Source of the DNA: UBA6921 sp964532385
GTDB taxonomy: Bacteria; Pseudomonadota; Gammaproteobacteria; SG8-11
NCBI GenBank assembly: GCA_964532385.1
Contig: CAZHHW010000009.1
Coordinates: 1 to 56,135, forward strand
DNA: 56,135 bases
Direction of reading: 5' to 3'
The translations under genes were made by a program, and so were the position numbers. Shown here in pieces: positions 9,081 to 17,469 of this stretch. Each line of letters starts with the position of its first letter. The first letter of the stretch is position 1. The notes beneath the pieces are model-generated. The model was not told the origin of the DNA. It saw nothing but the letters and a program-made list of their open reading frames with translations, and made no database searches.

Positions 9081-9222
9081 CTGAAAAAGTCCGTCCGGAC
9101 TTTTTCAGCGCGTATCGGCCCGAAGTGAATTCGAGCCTCACTACATTTTTCAAACACAGGCGTGTTTGAAAAATGGCGGTCGATCCCTCGACCGCACCGC
9201 AGGCTGCCGAAAAGCAGCCTGC
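9081..9222. repeat. Block of four consecutive hairpins between hemH and the SCO gene
   Basis: Four inverted repeats follow each other. The first is CTGAAAAAGTCCG/CGGACTTTTTCAG at 9081-9108 with a 2-base loop. The second is CATTTTTCAAACAC/GTGTTTGAAAAATG at 9144-9175 with a 4-base loop. The third is CGGTCGA/TCGACCG at 9177-9194, and the fourth is GCAGGCTGC/GCAGCCTGC at 9199-9222. All stems are perfect. The block lies just upstream of the hemH ribosome-binding site in the divergent gap. It may be a small mobile repeat or a structured leader. Confidence 0.8.
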
Positions 9223-9296
9223 TAATATAAGTTTGCTTCAATGCTATGCGCATCTTTAGAATGCGGTCTCTTCCTTAATGCGCCGCTACCCTTTCG

Positions 9297-9935
9297 ATGT
9301 CCTTGCCCACGGCACGCACCAAAAAACACTTACGCTACGCGCTTGCGTTGGCCTGTATTGCCGTGGCGGCGTGGTGGTTTGCTCCGCGCGACGAGCATGC
9401 GGGAGGCGGACAACGGGTGCAACCCCCGCGCGCACTCGCCGATTTTCAATTGCTGGATGGCGATAAGCAAGCCTTCACCCGCACGCAGTTGCAGGGACGG
9501 TGGTCGCTGCTGTTTTTCGGCTACACGCATTGCCCCGATGTGTGCCCGGTCACGCTGAGCGAACTCACCAAAACCCTGCCGTTGTTACAGCATGCGGAAG
9601 ATGCCGCCGCGCGCACCGTGCAAGTGGTGTTTATTTCGGTCGATCCGGCGCGGGATACGCCGGAATTGCTGAAAAATTTTGCGCTCTATTTCAATGCACA
9701 ATTCATCGCCGTAACCGGTGCGCTGGAGCAACTGACGGCATTGACCGACTCCATCGGCGCGCGCCATCAACGCCTCACCGGACAAGGCCCGGAATATCGC
9801 GTGGAGCACAGCGCCGACGTGTGGCTGATTGATCCGCAAGCACGCCTGTATGCGAAATTCCCCGCTCCGCAACGCGCGCAGGAACTTGCGCGCGGGGTGA
9901 TCAACGCGGTGCACAACAACAAGGAATCCTCATGA
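9297..9935 (+). CDS. SCO1/SenC-family copper chaperone
   Basis: 212-residue membrane-anchored thioredoxin-fold protein of the SCO family, which delivers copper to the CuA site of cytochrome c oxidase and can act as a thiol reductase. One N-terminal transmembrane segment (about residues 13-29) anchors it to the inner membrane. The copper-binding CxxxC is C79-C83 in GYTHCPDVCPVTL. The third ligand is His171 in VEHSADVWLID. Its stop overlaps the start of the next gene by 4 bases (ATGA), so the two are translationally coupled. No oxidase genes lie in the window. Confidence 0.93.
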   Translation: MSLPTARTKKHLRYALALACIAVAAWWFAPRDEHAGGGQRVQPPRALADFQLLDGDKQAFTRTQLQGRWSLLFFGYTHCPDVCPVTLSELTKTLPLLQHAEDAAARTVQVVFISVDPARDTPELLKNFALYFNAQFIAVTGALEQLTALTDSIGARHQRLTGQGPEYRVEHSADVWLIDPQARLYAKFPAPQRAQELARGVINAVHNNKESS

Positions 9936-10402
9936 AACACAGCAGCGCGATCGCCTGGTTTGCCGGACTAGCCTTGTTGCACGCCGGACTCGTCGCGGCA
10001 GACACCCTGCCGGAAATACAAATACGCGACGCCTGGATACGCGAAGCGCCGCCGAATGCGCAAGTCCTCGCGGGCTACGCCCAGATCGAAAACACCACCG
10101 GCAAGGCGGACTCCGTCGTCGCCGTCAGCAGCGCGGCGTTTGAAAAAGCGGAAATTCACCGCAGCGAAGTAACAAACAACGTGGCACGCATGGCGCAGAT
10201 AAAAGAACTTGCCCTGCCCCCTCATCAGATCGTGAAACTGGAAGCGGGCGGTACCCACGTGATGCTGTTCAATCCGAAATCGCCGTTAAGCGCGGGCCAG
10301 CACGTGACATTAAACTTTACGCTGCGCAGCGGCAAAACCCTCGACGTGGATGCCGAGGTGCGCAATACCCTCAAGCCCGCCGAGCATGAGCATCACCACT
10401 AA
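9932..10402 (+). CDS. PCuA(C)-family periplasmic copper chaperone
   Basis: 156-residue periplasmic Cu(I)-binding protein that hands copper to SCO proteins or directly to cytochrome oxidase. An N-terminal signal peptide of about 23 residues ends near LVAADT. The family motif HX10MX21HXM is exact: His76, Met87, His109 and Met111 (THVMLF). The protein ends in EHEHHH, a possible extra metal-binding tail. It is coupled to the SCO gene by the ATGA overlap, so the pair forms a copper-delivery unit. Confidence 0.93.
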   Translation: MKHSSAIAWFAGLALLHAGLVAADTLPEIQIRDAWIREAPPNAQVLAGYAQIENTTGKADSVVAVSSAAFEKAEIHRSEVTNNVARMAQIKELALPPHQIVKLEAGGTHVMLFNPKSPLSAGQHVTLNFTLRSGKTLDVDAEVRNTLKPAEHEHHH

Positions 10403-10418
10403 AGGACGTGTTAAATCA

Positions 10419-10493
10419 CCCGTCATTCCACGCAAGCGGGAAACCCCGTATTGAAATCACTATTTTCTGGATTCCCGCCTGCGCGGGAATGAC
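10419..10493. repeat. Dispersed palindromic repeat (CGTCATTCC...GGAATGAC type)
   Basis: Between the copper chaperone gene and psd lies CCGTCATTCCACGCAAGCGGG, about 25 bases of spacer, then ATTCCCGCCTGCGCGGGAATGAC. The ends are near reverse complements, and each half is also locally palindromic. This is a kind of intergenic repeat known from many proteobacteria. It has no coding capacity and could fold as a transcript-end stem-loop. Confidence 0.75.
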
Positions 10494-10615
10494 AAGAATT
10501 TAAATTTTTGGCGGGACATAAGCCATTATCAAACCCTGTACTTGATAACATCCGGGCTAATGCTGCGTAGCAAACTCATCTATAACTTAACTTCAAGCCA
10601 TACGATTTTCATTTT

Positions 10616-11491
10616 ATGAACCCAGAAAAAATCACGCTCAGCGACTATTTAAAAACCCTGCCGCAATATCTGCTGCCGCAGCATTTGATTTCGCGCATCA
10701 CCTTGCGCTTGACGCGTTGCAAAACCGTCTGGTTCAAAAACGCGTTGATTCGCTGGTTCATCCGACAATACGGCGTCGACATGAGTCAAGCCCGCGACCC
10801 CATCCCGGAAAACTACGAACACTTCAACGCCTTCTTCACGCGTGAATTGCGGCCCGGCGCGCGCCCGCTGGTGATCGGCGCGCACGAAATCGCCTGCCCG
10901 GCCGACGGTGCCGTAAGTCAACTTGGCGACATCGACGACAGTAACGTGTTCCAGGCCAAAGGCCGCGACTACTCGCTGGTTGAACTGCTGGGCGGCTCGG
11001 CGGACCGCGCCGCGCCGTTCCGTAACGGCTGCTTCGCCACATTGTATTTATCGCCGCGCGACTACCACCGCATGCACATGCCGTTGGAAGGAACGCTGCG
11101 CGAAATGGTGTACATCCCGGGCCGCTTGTTCGCAGTCAACGGCACCACCGTAAAAATGGTCCCGCGCGTATTCGCGCGCAACGAACGCGTGGCCGCGATC
11201 TTCGACACCCCGGCCGGACAAATGGCCATGGTACTGGTCGGCGCCATCAACGTCGGCTGCATCGAAACCGTCTGGCACGGCGTGGTCACCCCACCCACCC
11301 GCCCTGAAATCACGACCTGGCTCTACGGCAACGTGAATCTGGCACGCGGCGCCGAAATGGGCCGCTTCAACATGGGCTCGACCGTGGTCCTGCTGTTTGA
11401 ACCCGGCGTGATGGAATGGACGGAGTCGTTGCGCGCCGGCAGCGCGATTCAGATGGGTCAGTTATTAGGTAATAGCAAGGCGAATAGCTAG
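10616..11491 (+). CDS. psd: Phosphatidylserine decarboxylase proenzyme
   Basis: Inner-membrane enzyme converting phosphatidylserine to phosphatidylethanolamine. It is 291 residues long, the usual bacterial size. The proenzyme cleaves itself at a Gly-Ser bond to form a pyruvoyl group; the site is GRFNMGSTVVLLFEPG, with Ser255 the pyruvoyl precursor. Most family members have LGST, so the Met before GST is a mild variation. Conserved blocks NAFFTRELRPGARP, ACPADGAVSQ and YLSPRDYHRMHMP are intact. The ATG at 10616 is an ordinary family start. Repeats bracket the gene on both sides. Confidence 0.96.
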   Translation: MNPEKITLSDYLKTLPQYLLPQHLISRITLRLTRCKTVWFKNALIRWFIRQYGVDMSQARDPIPENYEHFNAFFTRELRPGARPLVIGAHEIACPADGAVSQLGDIDDSNVFQAKGRDYSLVELLGGSADRAAPFRNGCFATLYLSPRDYHRMHMPLEGTLREMVYIPGRLFAVNGTTVKMVPRVFARNERVAAIFDTPAGQMAMVLVGAINVGCIETVWHGVVTPPTRPEITTWLYGNVNLARGAEMGRFNMGSTVVLLFEPGVMEWTESLRAGSAIQMGQLLGNSKANS

Positions 11492-11510
11492 TCCTACGAT
11501 ATTGGGTACC

Positions 11511-11629
11511 CCTTCCCCCTGCAAGGGGGAAGGCTGGGATGGGGGTGTGTTGAATATCTCGAATATCCTATGACTCACCCTGCCGACAAAATCACCCCCA
11601 CCTAACCCTCCCCCTTGCAGGGGAGGGAA
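11511..11629. repeat. Two copies of the CCCTTCCCCCT palindromic repeat downstream of psd
   Basis: The first copy (11511-11546) reads CCTTCCCCCTGCAAGGGGGA then AGGCTGGGATGGGGGT. The second (11593-11629) is in inverted orientation: ACCCCCACCTAACCCTCCCC followed by CTTGCAGGGGAGGGAA. They are the same element that sits inside hrpA. The 11492-11775 gap otherwise shows only the small repeat at 11729-11749. Confidence 0.85.
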
Positions 11630-11728
11630 TCACATATTGTCACGCACCGGCTCCGATGTGCCGTAAAACATGGATCCTCCTACAAGAATCTTCAGCCATG
11701 CGAGCGTTTTTAACGACAATCGCTCCTC

Positions 11729-11749
11729 AGTGGGCAGTGCCCACCCTAC
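11729..11749. repeat. Short GTGGGCACTGCCCAC-type palindrome
   Basis: AGTGGGCAGTGCCCACCCTA surrounds the perfect palindrome TGGGCAGTGCCCA. It is a short intergenic repeat of a third kind, lying just before the ribosome-binding site of the DUF2971-like gene. Confidence 0.55.
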
Positions 11750-11775
11750 ATTTAAATGCTAAAGGAGGATGCATT

Positions 11776-12576
11776 ATGGGACTCGATAATCACTATGTTG
11801 CCAATAGCAACAATATGCTTATTGATACTTCAGAATTCAAAAGCGAACTGAATGAGCTTTTTGAGAGACAAGATAGCCAAGACTTGGGTTATGCAGAGCT
11901 TTGGTCAAAAATACATGACCTTATAGAGGCGAAAGTCTCCACACCTCCCGACGAACCCAGTGATGACCAATTGATCTGTCGCTATTTATCGCCAACTAAG
12001 TTTTTATGGTTCATGTCGCAAATAGAGATATTTTTCAGTCCGGCCAGTGACTTTGACGATGCTCGTGATTCAGCCATTCCAGAAGACTATAACAAATGCG
12101 TTAAAGGGTTCCTGATGGAAGAAGGGGTTACATCTACTATTGCTTGGGACGAACACATCCGACGAATGCAGAGCCGTTGGCTTGTATCTTGTTGGACCGA
12201 AATTAGCGACCCTGATGACGATCATCTTCTTTGGCACAGATACGCAGGTGGAGAAGACGGCGTTGGTATAACGTTGCGATACGGCTTATTGCGAGACCTA
12301 TTTCAGCGGGTACAAAAGGACGACCCAAGCATCGAGGGATTTTTTTCAGGTTACGTTTCCTACGAACATCCTCTTAAAATCGCACCATTCAACAAACGCC
12401 GAATATTTCGGAATGAGAAAGAAATCAGGTTCGTTTTGCGATCAGCCGTTCTGCCTCACAGGAGAATTGGAATCGCTGATCTCAAATCTCAAATCGGAAT
12501 TCGTATATCCCCCGAAGCATCTCTATCCCACCAAGATGCGATAAAAGATGCATGGTTGCGTTTTGGTTACACATAG
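11776..12576 (+). CDS. DUF2971-like protein, probably acquired
   Basis: 266-residue soluble protein with no signal peptide. The start is set by a near-perfect Shine-Dalgarno AAAGGAGGAT 7 bases before the ATG at 11776; the frame is open further upstream but without such a site. The pattern LICRYLSPTKFLWF, then FSPASDFDDARDS, then WLVSCWTEISDPDDDHLLWHR, YAGGEDGVGITLRY, and GYVSYEHPLKI resembles DUF2971. That family has no settled biochemical role and often sits in variable or defence-associated regions. The gene is clearly richer in A+T than its neighbours and is flanked by repeats, which suggests horizontal transfer. The family call is by pattern only. Confidence 0.6.
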   Translation: MGLDNHYVANSNNMLIDTSEFKSELNELFERQDSQDLGYAELWSKIHDLIEAKVSTPPDEPSDDQLICRYLSPTKFLWFMSQIEIFFSPASDFDDARDSAIPEDYNKCVKGFLMEEGVTSTIAWDEHIRRMQSRWLVSCWTEISDPDDDHLLWHRYAGGEDGVGITLRYGLLRDLFQRVQKDDPSIEGFFSGYVSYEHPLKIAPFNKRRIFRNEKEIRFVLRSAVLPHRRIGIADLKSQIGIRISPEASLSHQDAIKDAWLRFGYT

Positions 12577-12631
12577 CAGGCGAGTAACAAACGTGACGCG
12601 ATAAGTAATCCGTTGCAGTGCACGTAGGACC

Positions 12632-13615
12632 TCACGCCCGCTCAACCGGAAACGCCATCACTTCGCCAATACTGCGCGCGCCCACCGCCAGCATCACTAA
12701 TCTGTCAAAACCCAGCGCTACACCTGCGCACGGAGGCAAGCCGGCTTCCAGCGCGGCAAGCAGGCGTTCATCCACCGGTATGTCGCGTCGGCCCAATTGT
12801 TGGCGGCGGGCGCGATCGCTTTCGAAACGGCGGCGCTGTTCGGCGGCGTCAGTCAGCTCATGGAAGCCGTTGGCCAGTTCCATGCCGTTGATAAATAATT
12901 CAAAGCGTTCGGCGACGTCCGGCGGGCCCTTGCGCACGCGCGCCAGCGCGGCCTGGCTGGCCGGGTAGTCGTAGACCAGCGACGGGCCGTGCTGGCCGAG
13001 TTGCGGCTGCACCACGTGCGACATCAGCAGGTCGAGCCAGGCGTCGCGGTCTTCGCCAAGACCGGGCACGTCTGAAATGGCGCGTTCGCGTGCGCAGCGG
13101 CGCAAGCGTGCGACATCGGCCGTGTGCACGTCGTCGATACGCGCGAAGCGTTTGAAAGCTTCCGCGTAGGTCAACCGTTCGGCGGGGGCCAGGCTGATGT
13201 GTTCGCCCAATACGGTGGTCACGTATTCTTCCACTTCGTCCATCAACGCGGTGGCGTCATAGTGCGGGCGATACCATTCGAGCATGGTGAATTCGGGATT
13301 GTGCTGTGTGCCCGCTTCGCCCTGCCGGAAGGTTTTACAGAGCTGGTAAATCGCTTCGCTGCCGGAAGCCAGCAGGCGCTTCATCGCAAACTCCGGGGAC
13401 GTGTGCAGATACAGCACGCGGCCCTGGGGTGCGCCGGGGCCGCGATACACCGTCGCGAAACTTTCCAGATGCACGTCGGTGGCGGCGGCGTTCGACAACA
13501 ACGGGGTGTCGACTTCCAGCACGTCGCGCGTCGAAAAAAAAGCGCGGGTGCTTTGCAGCATCCGCGCTCGGGTTCGCAGGGTTTCTATTTTGGCTGCGGG
13601 GTACCAATCAAGCAT
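12632..13615 (-). CDS. epmA: EF-P--(R)-beta-lysine ligase
   Basis: 327-residue class II lysyl-tRNA-synthetase paralogue without an anticodon-binding domain; it attaches (R)-beta-lysine to Lys34 of EF-P. Catalytic-domain motifs include FFSTRDVLEVDTPLLS, motif 2 KTFRQGEAGTQHNPEFTMLE, and motif 3 around GVALGFDRLVMLAVG. The start codon overlaps the efp stop codon by one base (TAATG at 13613-13617), so efp and epmA are translationally coupled on the minus strand. The partner epmB is divergent, on the other side of efp. Confidence 0.95.
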   Translation of the reverse strand: MLDWYPAAKIETLRTRARMLQSTRAFFSTRDVLEVDTPLLSNAAATDVHLESFATVYRGPGAPQGRVLYLHTSPEFAMKRLLASGSEAIYQLCKTFRQGEAGTQHNPEFTMLEWYRPHYDATALMDEVEEYVTTVLGEHISLAPAERLTYAEAFKRFARIDDVHTADVARLRRCARERAISDVPGLGEDRDAWLDLLMSHVVQPQLGQHGPSLVYDYPASQAALARVRKGPPDVAERFELFINGMELANGFHELTDAAEQRRRFESDRARRQQLGRRDIPVDERLLAALEAGLPPCAGVALGFDRLVMLAVGARSIGEVMAFPVERA

Positions 13616-14184
13616 TATTCTTTTACCCGGCCGATGTAATCGCCGGTGCGGGTGTCGACTTTAAGCAGCTCGCCGTTTTCGATGAACAGCGGCACGCGCA
13701 CCACTGCGCCGGTTTCGAGTTTGGCGGGTTTGCCGCCGCCGCCGGCGGTGTCGCCGCGCAGGCCGGGGTCGGTCTCGACCACGCGCAGGATCACGGTGTT
13801 GGGCGGGGTCACGCTCATCGGCACGCCGTTATACAAGGTGATGGTGCAGACATCCTGCTCTTTGAGCCATTTGGCGGCATCGCCGACCGCTTTGGCGTCC
13901 GCGCCCATTTGTTCAAACGTTTCCTGATGCATGAAATTCCACACTTCGCCGTCGGTGTAGAGGTACTGCATTTCGGTATCGACCACGTCGGCGCCTTCCA
14001 ACGAGTCATTGGCCTTGAAGGTTTTTTCCAGCACGCGCCCGGTTTTCAGGTTGCGCATTTTCACGCGGTTGAAGGCCTGGCCTTTACCGGGCTTGACATA
14101 TTCGTTTTCGATGATGGAGCAAGGATCGCCGTCATGCATTACTTTCAATCCGGGCTTCCAATCGTTGGTGCCGTAAGTAGCCAT
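13615..14184 (-). CDS. efp: Elongation factor P
   Basis: 189-residue translation factor that relieves ribosome stalling at polyproline stretches. The modification-site loop reads EYVKPGKGQAFNRV, with the lysine at residue 34, as required for beta-lysylation. The conserved sequence GDYIGRVKE is at the C-terminus. The ATG at 14184 gives MATYGTNDWKPGLK, matching the family; the open frame further upstream is not needed. The gene shares an 89-base divergent promoter region with epmB and overlaps epmA by one base. Confidence 0.97.
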   Translation of the reverse strand: MATYGTNDWKPGLKVMHDGDPCSIIENEYVKPGKGQAFNRVKMRNLKTGRVLEKTFKANDSLEGADVVDTEMQYLYTDGEVWNFMHQETFEQMGADAKAVGDAAKWLKEQDVCTITLYNGVPMSVTPPNTVILRVVETDPGLRGDTAGGGGKPAKLETGAVVRVPLFIENGELLKVDTRTGDYIGRVKE

Positions 14185-14273
14185 TTGTGCCTCGTTCTGG
14201 GATGATCCGCGCTGCTGTGAATGTATCGATATCACCGGTATTCCGGTGGGTAAAAATTGGAGTGGAAGTCTAC

Positions 14274-15299
14274 ATGAAGCCTCTGACCGCGTCATCCTGG
14301 CAACCTGCCCTGTGGCAAACCGAGCTGGCGCGCGCGGTGAAAGATCCGGCCGAATTATTGCGCCTGCTGGAATTGAGCGACGACTGGCTTGCGCAGGCGC
14401 GCCGCGCGGCCGAGCTGTTTCCGCTGCGGGTGCCGCGCGGCTTCGTCGCGCGCATGCGCACGGGCGATGCGCTCGACCCGCTGCTGCTGCAGGTGCTGCC
14501 GCTGGGCCGGGAGCTTGAAACCGCCGCGGGGTTTTCCGCCGATCCAGTCGGCGATCTGGCCGCGATGACGGTGCCCGGCGTGCTGCACAAATATCACGGG
14601 CGCGTGCTGCTGGTGCTCACCGGCGCCTGCGCGGTGCATTGCCGTTATTGTTTCCGGCGCCACTTTCCCTACAGCGAAGCCAACCCGGCCGCCGGTCAGT
14701 GGAGCGCGGCGCTGGATTACATTCGCGCCGACCCCTCGATCAGCGAAGTGATTCTTTCCGGCGGCGATCCGCTCGCGCTCAACGACACGCGCCTGGCCGA
14801 ACTGGTGTCACAGCTTGACGCCATTCCGCATCTGCGGCGCTTGCGCATTCACACACGCGTGCCGGTGGTGTTGCCCGAACGCGTCGACGCCGCGTTACTG
14901 AACTGGATGGCCGCCACCCGGCTGGCCGTGGTCATGGTGTTGCACGTCAACCATGCGAATGAACTCGACGGCGCGACGCGCGCCGCCTTCGCCCAACTGG
15001 AAGGCACCGGCGCGCGCTTGTACAACCAATCGGTGTTGCTGCGCGGTATTAACGACACAGTGCAGGATTTGCAAGAGTTGAGCGAAGCACTATTCGACGC
15101 GCGCGTTACGCCTTACTACCTGCATCTGCTCGACCGCGTCGGCGGTGCCGCGCATTTTGAAGTTACGCAGGCCCACGCACAACAACTCATGCATGAAGTC
15201 CACACCCGGCTCCCCGGTTATCTGGTGCCGCGTCTGGTGCGCGAGCAGGCGGCGGCCCCGTATAAAATTCCCATGCTCGCCTTCCCTGCTACAATTTGA
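14274..15299 (+). CDS. epmB: EF-P beta-lysylation protein EpmB (lysine 2,3-aminomutase family)
   Basis: 341-residue radical-SAM, PLP-dependent aminomutase that converts (S)-alpha-lysine to (R)-beta-lysine for EF-P modification. The radical-SAM cluster motif is CAVHCRYCFRRHFPY with C119, C123 and C126. The block containing SEVILSGGDPLALND is also typical. The ATG at 14274 gives MKPLTASSWQ and the length of E. coli EpmB. The frame opens upstream at 14187, but that would overlap the divergent efp promoter. With efp and epmA it completes the EpmA/EpmB part of the pathway; no EpmC hydroxylase is in the window. Confidence 0.95.
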   Translation: MKPLTASSWQPALWQTELARAVKDPAELLRLLELSDDWLAQARRAAELFPLRVPRGFVARMRTGDALDPLLLQVLPLGRELETAAGFSADPVGDLAAMTVPGVLHKYHGRVLLVLTGACAVHCRYCFRRHFPYSEANPAAGQWSAALDYIRADPSISEVILSGGDPLALNDTRLAELVSQLDAIPHLRRLRIHTRVPVVLPERVDAALLNWMAATRLAVVMVLHVNHANELDGATRAAFAQLEGTGARLYNQSVLLRGINDTVQDLQELSEALFDARVTPYYLHLLDRVGGAAHFEVTQAHAQQLMHEVHTRLPGYLVPRLVREQAAAPYKIPMLAFPATI

Positions 15300-15472
15300 T
15301 ACTTGTATTCCCTTGATGTATCAGGAAGATTTAAGCTTCACCCCGCTACGTCGATATACGACAGTACGTGACCGGTAAATTTTACGCAGCGGTGCAATGC
15401 AAATCCGCGCGGATACGTGCAAGCGTCAACCCCGCGGCAGCCTTCGAGTTGCGGCGCGCGAGGTAGCGCAAT

Positions 15473-17395
15473 GTGACTTTGAGCTTAATATCTAGAGAGA
15501 GACGGGTGCACCCAAGCGACTTATCCCCCGGCGTATTGCGCATTCCGGCACAGCAAGAGGCCGGACCGAGCGGCTTTGATTCGCGTCCGCAGCATATCGA
15601 GCAATGGATCAACGGCCTGCCGCGCGCCGACATCGGCGAAATGGCGCGTCTGGTTTACAAAGGCCTGCATGAACTCAATCGCGTAATGCTGCCTGAAACC
15701 GACCGCGCCCGCATTGCCGAAATGTTCCGCGAGCCGGTGCATCATCTGGCCATGACGCTTAAAAAACATTACATCGGCTTATCCTTCCCGCTGCCACGCA
15801 AAAAACAACGCGTCGCCTTGCTTGCGCGCGAACTGCAAGCCGAAATGGCCATCGCCTACAAAGCGGTTATCGAAGACAGGTTGGCCGGCCCCGTGCCGCG
15901 TTTAGACAATAAGGCGCTGTTCCAGCTTGCGCATCGCGTTATGTATTACCTGAGCCAGGTGTTGTTGCGCTGCTACCAGATTTACATTCCGCCGCCGAAC
16001 AATCTGTGGAGAGAAATTCACCGTCTTTATCTTTTTGCGCAGCAGAACGGCATGCACAACATGGTGGTGGAAAACCAGATCGGCGAACACAGCTTCGATT
16101 GCAGCATTGCCAGCCTGTACAAACAGATTGTGTTGTTGTCGCTGGCGGGTCCGTACCGTCTGCGGCAAAGCGAAATTGAAACTATCAACACCATGCTGGT
16201 GGATTGGGAACGCTTCGTCCAGATCAATAAAATCACCGATCCCGAACAGCAAACCGGCATGTGCTCGATCAACCTCAACGGCGATGAGCCTCCCGGCTAT
16301 CTGACGTTATGCAGCGATACGAACATCCATTTCTGCCGTGTGCTTGAAGCCGCGCCGCTGATCGAGGTGGTGGGACACCACATCGTTGCCGGTATTCCGG
16401 TGCAAGCGCCCGGCGCGTTGGGCCGGACCAATAAATTGAGCGTCGAATTATTGCGCCGCCTGGTGCTGGCCTGGGGCGGCATGGCGAAACGCAATTTTCC
16501 GCGCACCACCAAAAACAGCAATATCCTGGTCACGCTGGGACTGCGCGCCCTGCATTACTTCATCAGCCCCGCGCCGCGACATGAACCGCATGCGCGCATC
16601 GATTCTCTCAAAGATCCAGACGGATCGCCTGCCGCGAAAACCCCGGCGCTCGACCTGGATCTGGTGCCGCTGGATGATCGGCATGGCGGCTTGGTAGGAA
16701 AACATGCGTCCGCCAAATCGCGGCTGCCCGCCAAACCGGTTTTTGGCGTGACCCATCTGGTCACCCGCAAAGGCGATCCGTGGGATCCGCTGGTCATATT
16801 GCAAACCTCCGGCGACGATCATGCGGAGGCTGATCCGTCCGCACGTCATGACTTTCATGTCTGCACCACGGTGAATGAAAGCGCCGGCGGATTTTGCCTG
16901 GTGTGGCTGCCGATCGAAGGTTCCACCCACAGCGGCCTGAGCGCGCTGGTCGGCGAGCTCATCGGCATGCAGGAACTCGATGATGTCAATAAAAGCCGCT
17001 GGGGTGTCGGCGTGGTGCGCTGGATGAAAAGCCGCGACGGCAAACAACTGGAATTAGGAATTCAAAAACTGGCGCCTTATGCGGTGGCCGCCGCGGTGCG
17101 GCGCGAACGCAAAGGTAAATCCAACGAATTCCAGCCCGCGCTGGTATTACCCGAAATCAAACAGGTCGAGCAACCGATGAGTCTGATTACCCCCAATTTA
17201 TATTCCATGGGCGACACGCTGGTGCTGGATACCGACAGCGGCAAGAAATTTATTCAAATTACCAAGGCGCTGGAAACCACCGGCGCTTTCTCGCACTTGC
17301 AGTTTAAAGATTTGAAACATCCGGATCAAAGCGGCGACCCGGCGAACGAAGATGAATCCAAGTGGGATTTCGATAAAATTTGGCCGTCCCTGTAA
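15473..17395 (+). CDS. Large protein with PilZ-like C-terminal segment, upstream of fimX
   Basis: 640-residue cytoplasmic protein without signal peptide or membrane segments. The N-terminal two thirds looks alpha-helical. A segment around residues 468-545 begins with NESAGGFCLVWLP, continues with VGELIG, and ends with VVRWMKSRDGKQLELGIQKLAP. This matches the second half of a PilZ fold (the NxSxxG strand), but I see no RxxxR. The C-terminus is acidic. The start is a GTG with GAGGT about 9 bases upstream. A related gene (20733-22499) lies on the other side of fimX. A conserved gene next to fimX is known in pseudomonads, and this may be its counterpart. A role in c-di-GMP or pilus control is inference. 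Confidence 0.75.
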   Translation: MTLSLISRERRVHPSDLSPGVLRIPAQQEAGPSGFDSRPQHIEQWINGLPRADIGEMARLVYKGLHELNRVMLPETDRARIAEMFREPVHHLAMTLKKHYIGLSFPLPRKKQRVALLARELQAEMAIAYKAVIEDRLAGPVPRLDNKALFQLAHRVMYYLSQVLLRCYQIYIPPPNNLWREIHRLYLFAQQNGMHNMVVENQIGEHSFDCSIASLYKQIVLLSLAGPYRLRQSEIETINTMLVDWERFVQINKITDPEQQTGMCSINLNGDEPPGYLTLCSDTNIHFCRVLEAAPLIEVVGHHIVAGIPVQAPGALGRTNKLSVELLRRLVLAWGGMAKRNFPRTTKNSNILVTLGLRALHYFISPAPRHEPHARIDSLKDPDGSPAAKTPALDLDLVPLDDRHGGLVGKHASAKSRLPAKPVFGVTHLVTRKGDPWDPLVILQTSGDDHAEADPSARHDFHVCTTVNESAGGFCLVWLPIEGSTHSGLSALVGELIGMQELDDVNKSRWGVGVVRWMKSRDGKQLELGIQKLAPYAVAAAVRRERKGKSNEFQPALVLPEIKQVEQPMSLITPNLYSMGDTLVLDTDSGKKFIQITKALETTGAFSHLQFKDLKHPDQSGDPANEDESKWDFDKIWPSL

Positions 17396-17469
17396 TACGC
17401 TAAACTTACGCGCAACACCGGCATAATAAACGCGCCGGCAGTCGTATATCGCAAGTGTGAGGAAGACAC

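Noticed and set aside
9056..9253. Longer hemH start at 9253
   Set aside because: The extra 66 codons run through the hairpin block, and the ATG at 9055 has its own ribosome-binding site and the family length.
13306..14205. Long plus-strand open frame of 299 codons opposite epmA and efp
   Set aside because: It is antisense to two well-recognised genes and its translation resembles no family.
16448..17047. Minus-strand open frame of 199 codons inside the PilZ-like gene
   Set aside because: Shadow frame with no ribosome-binding site or recognisable motif.
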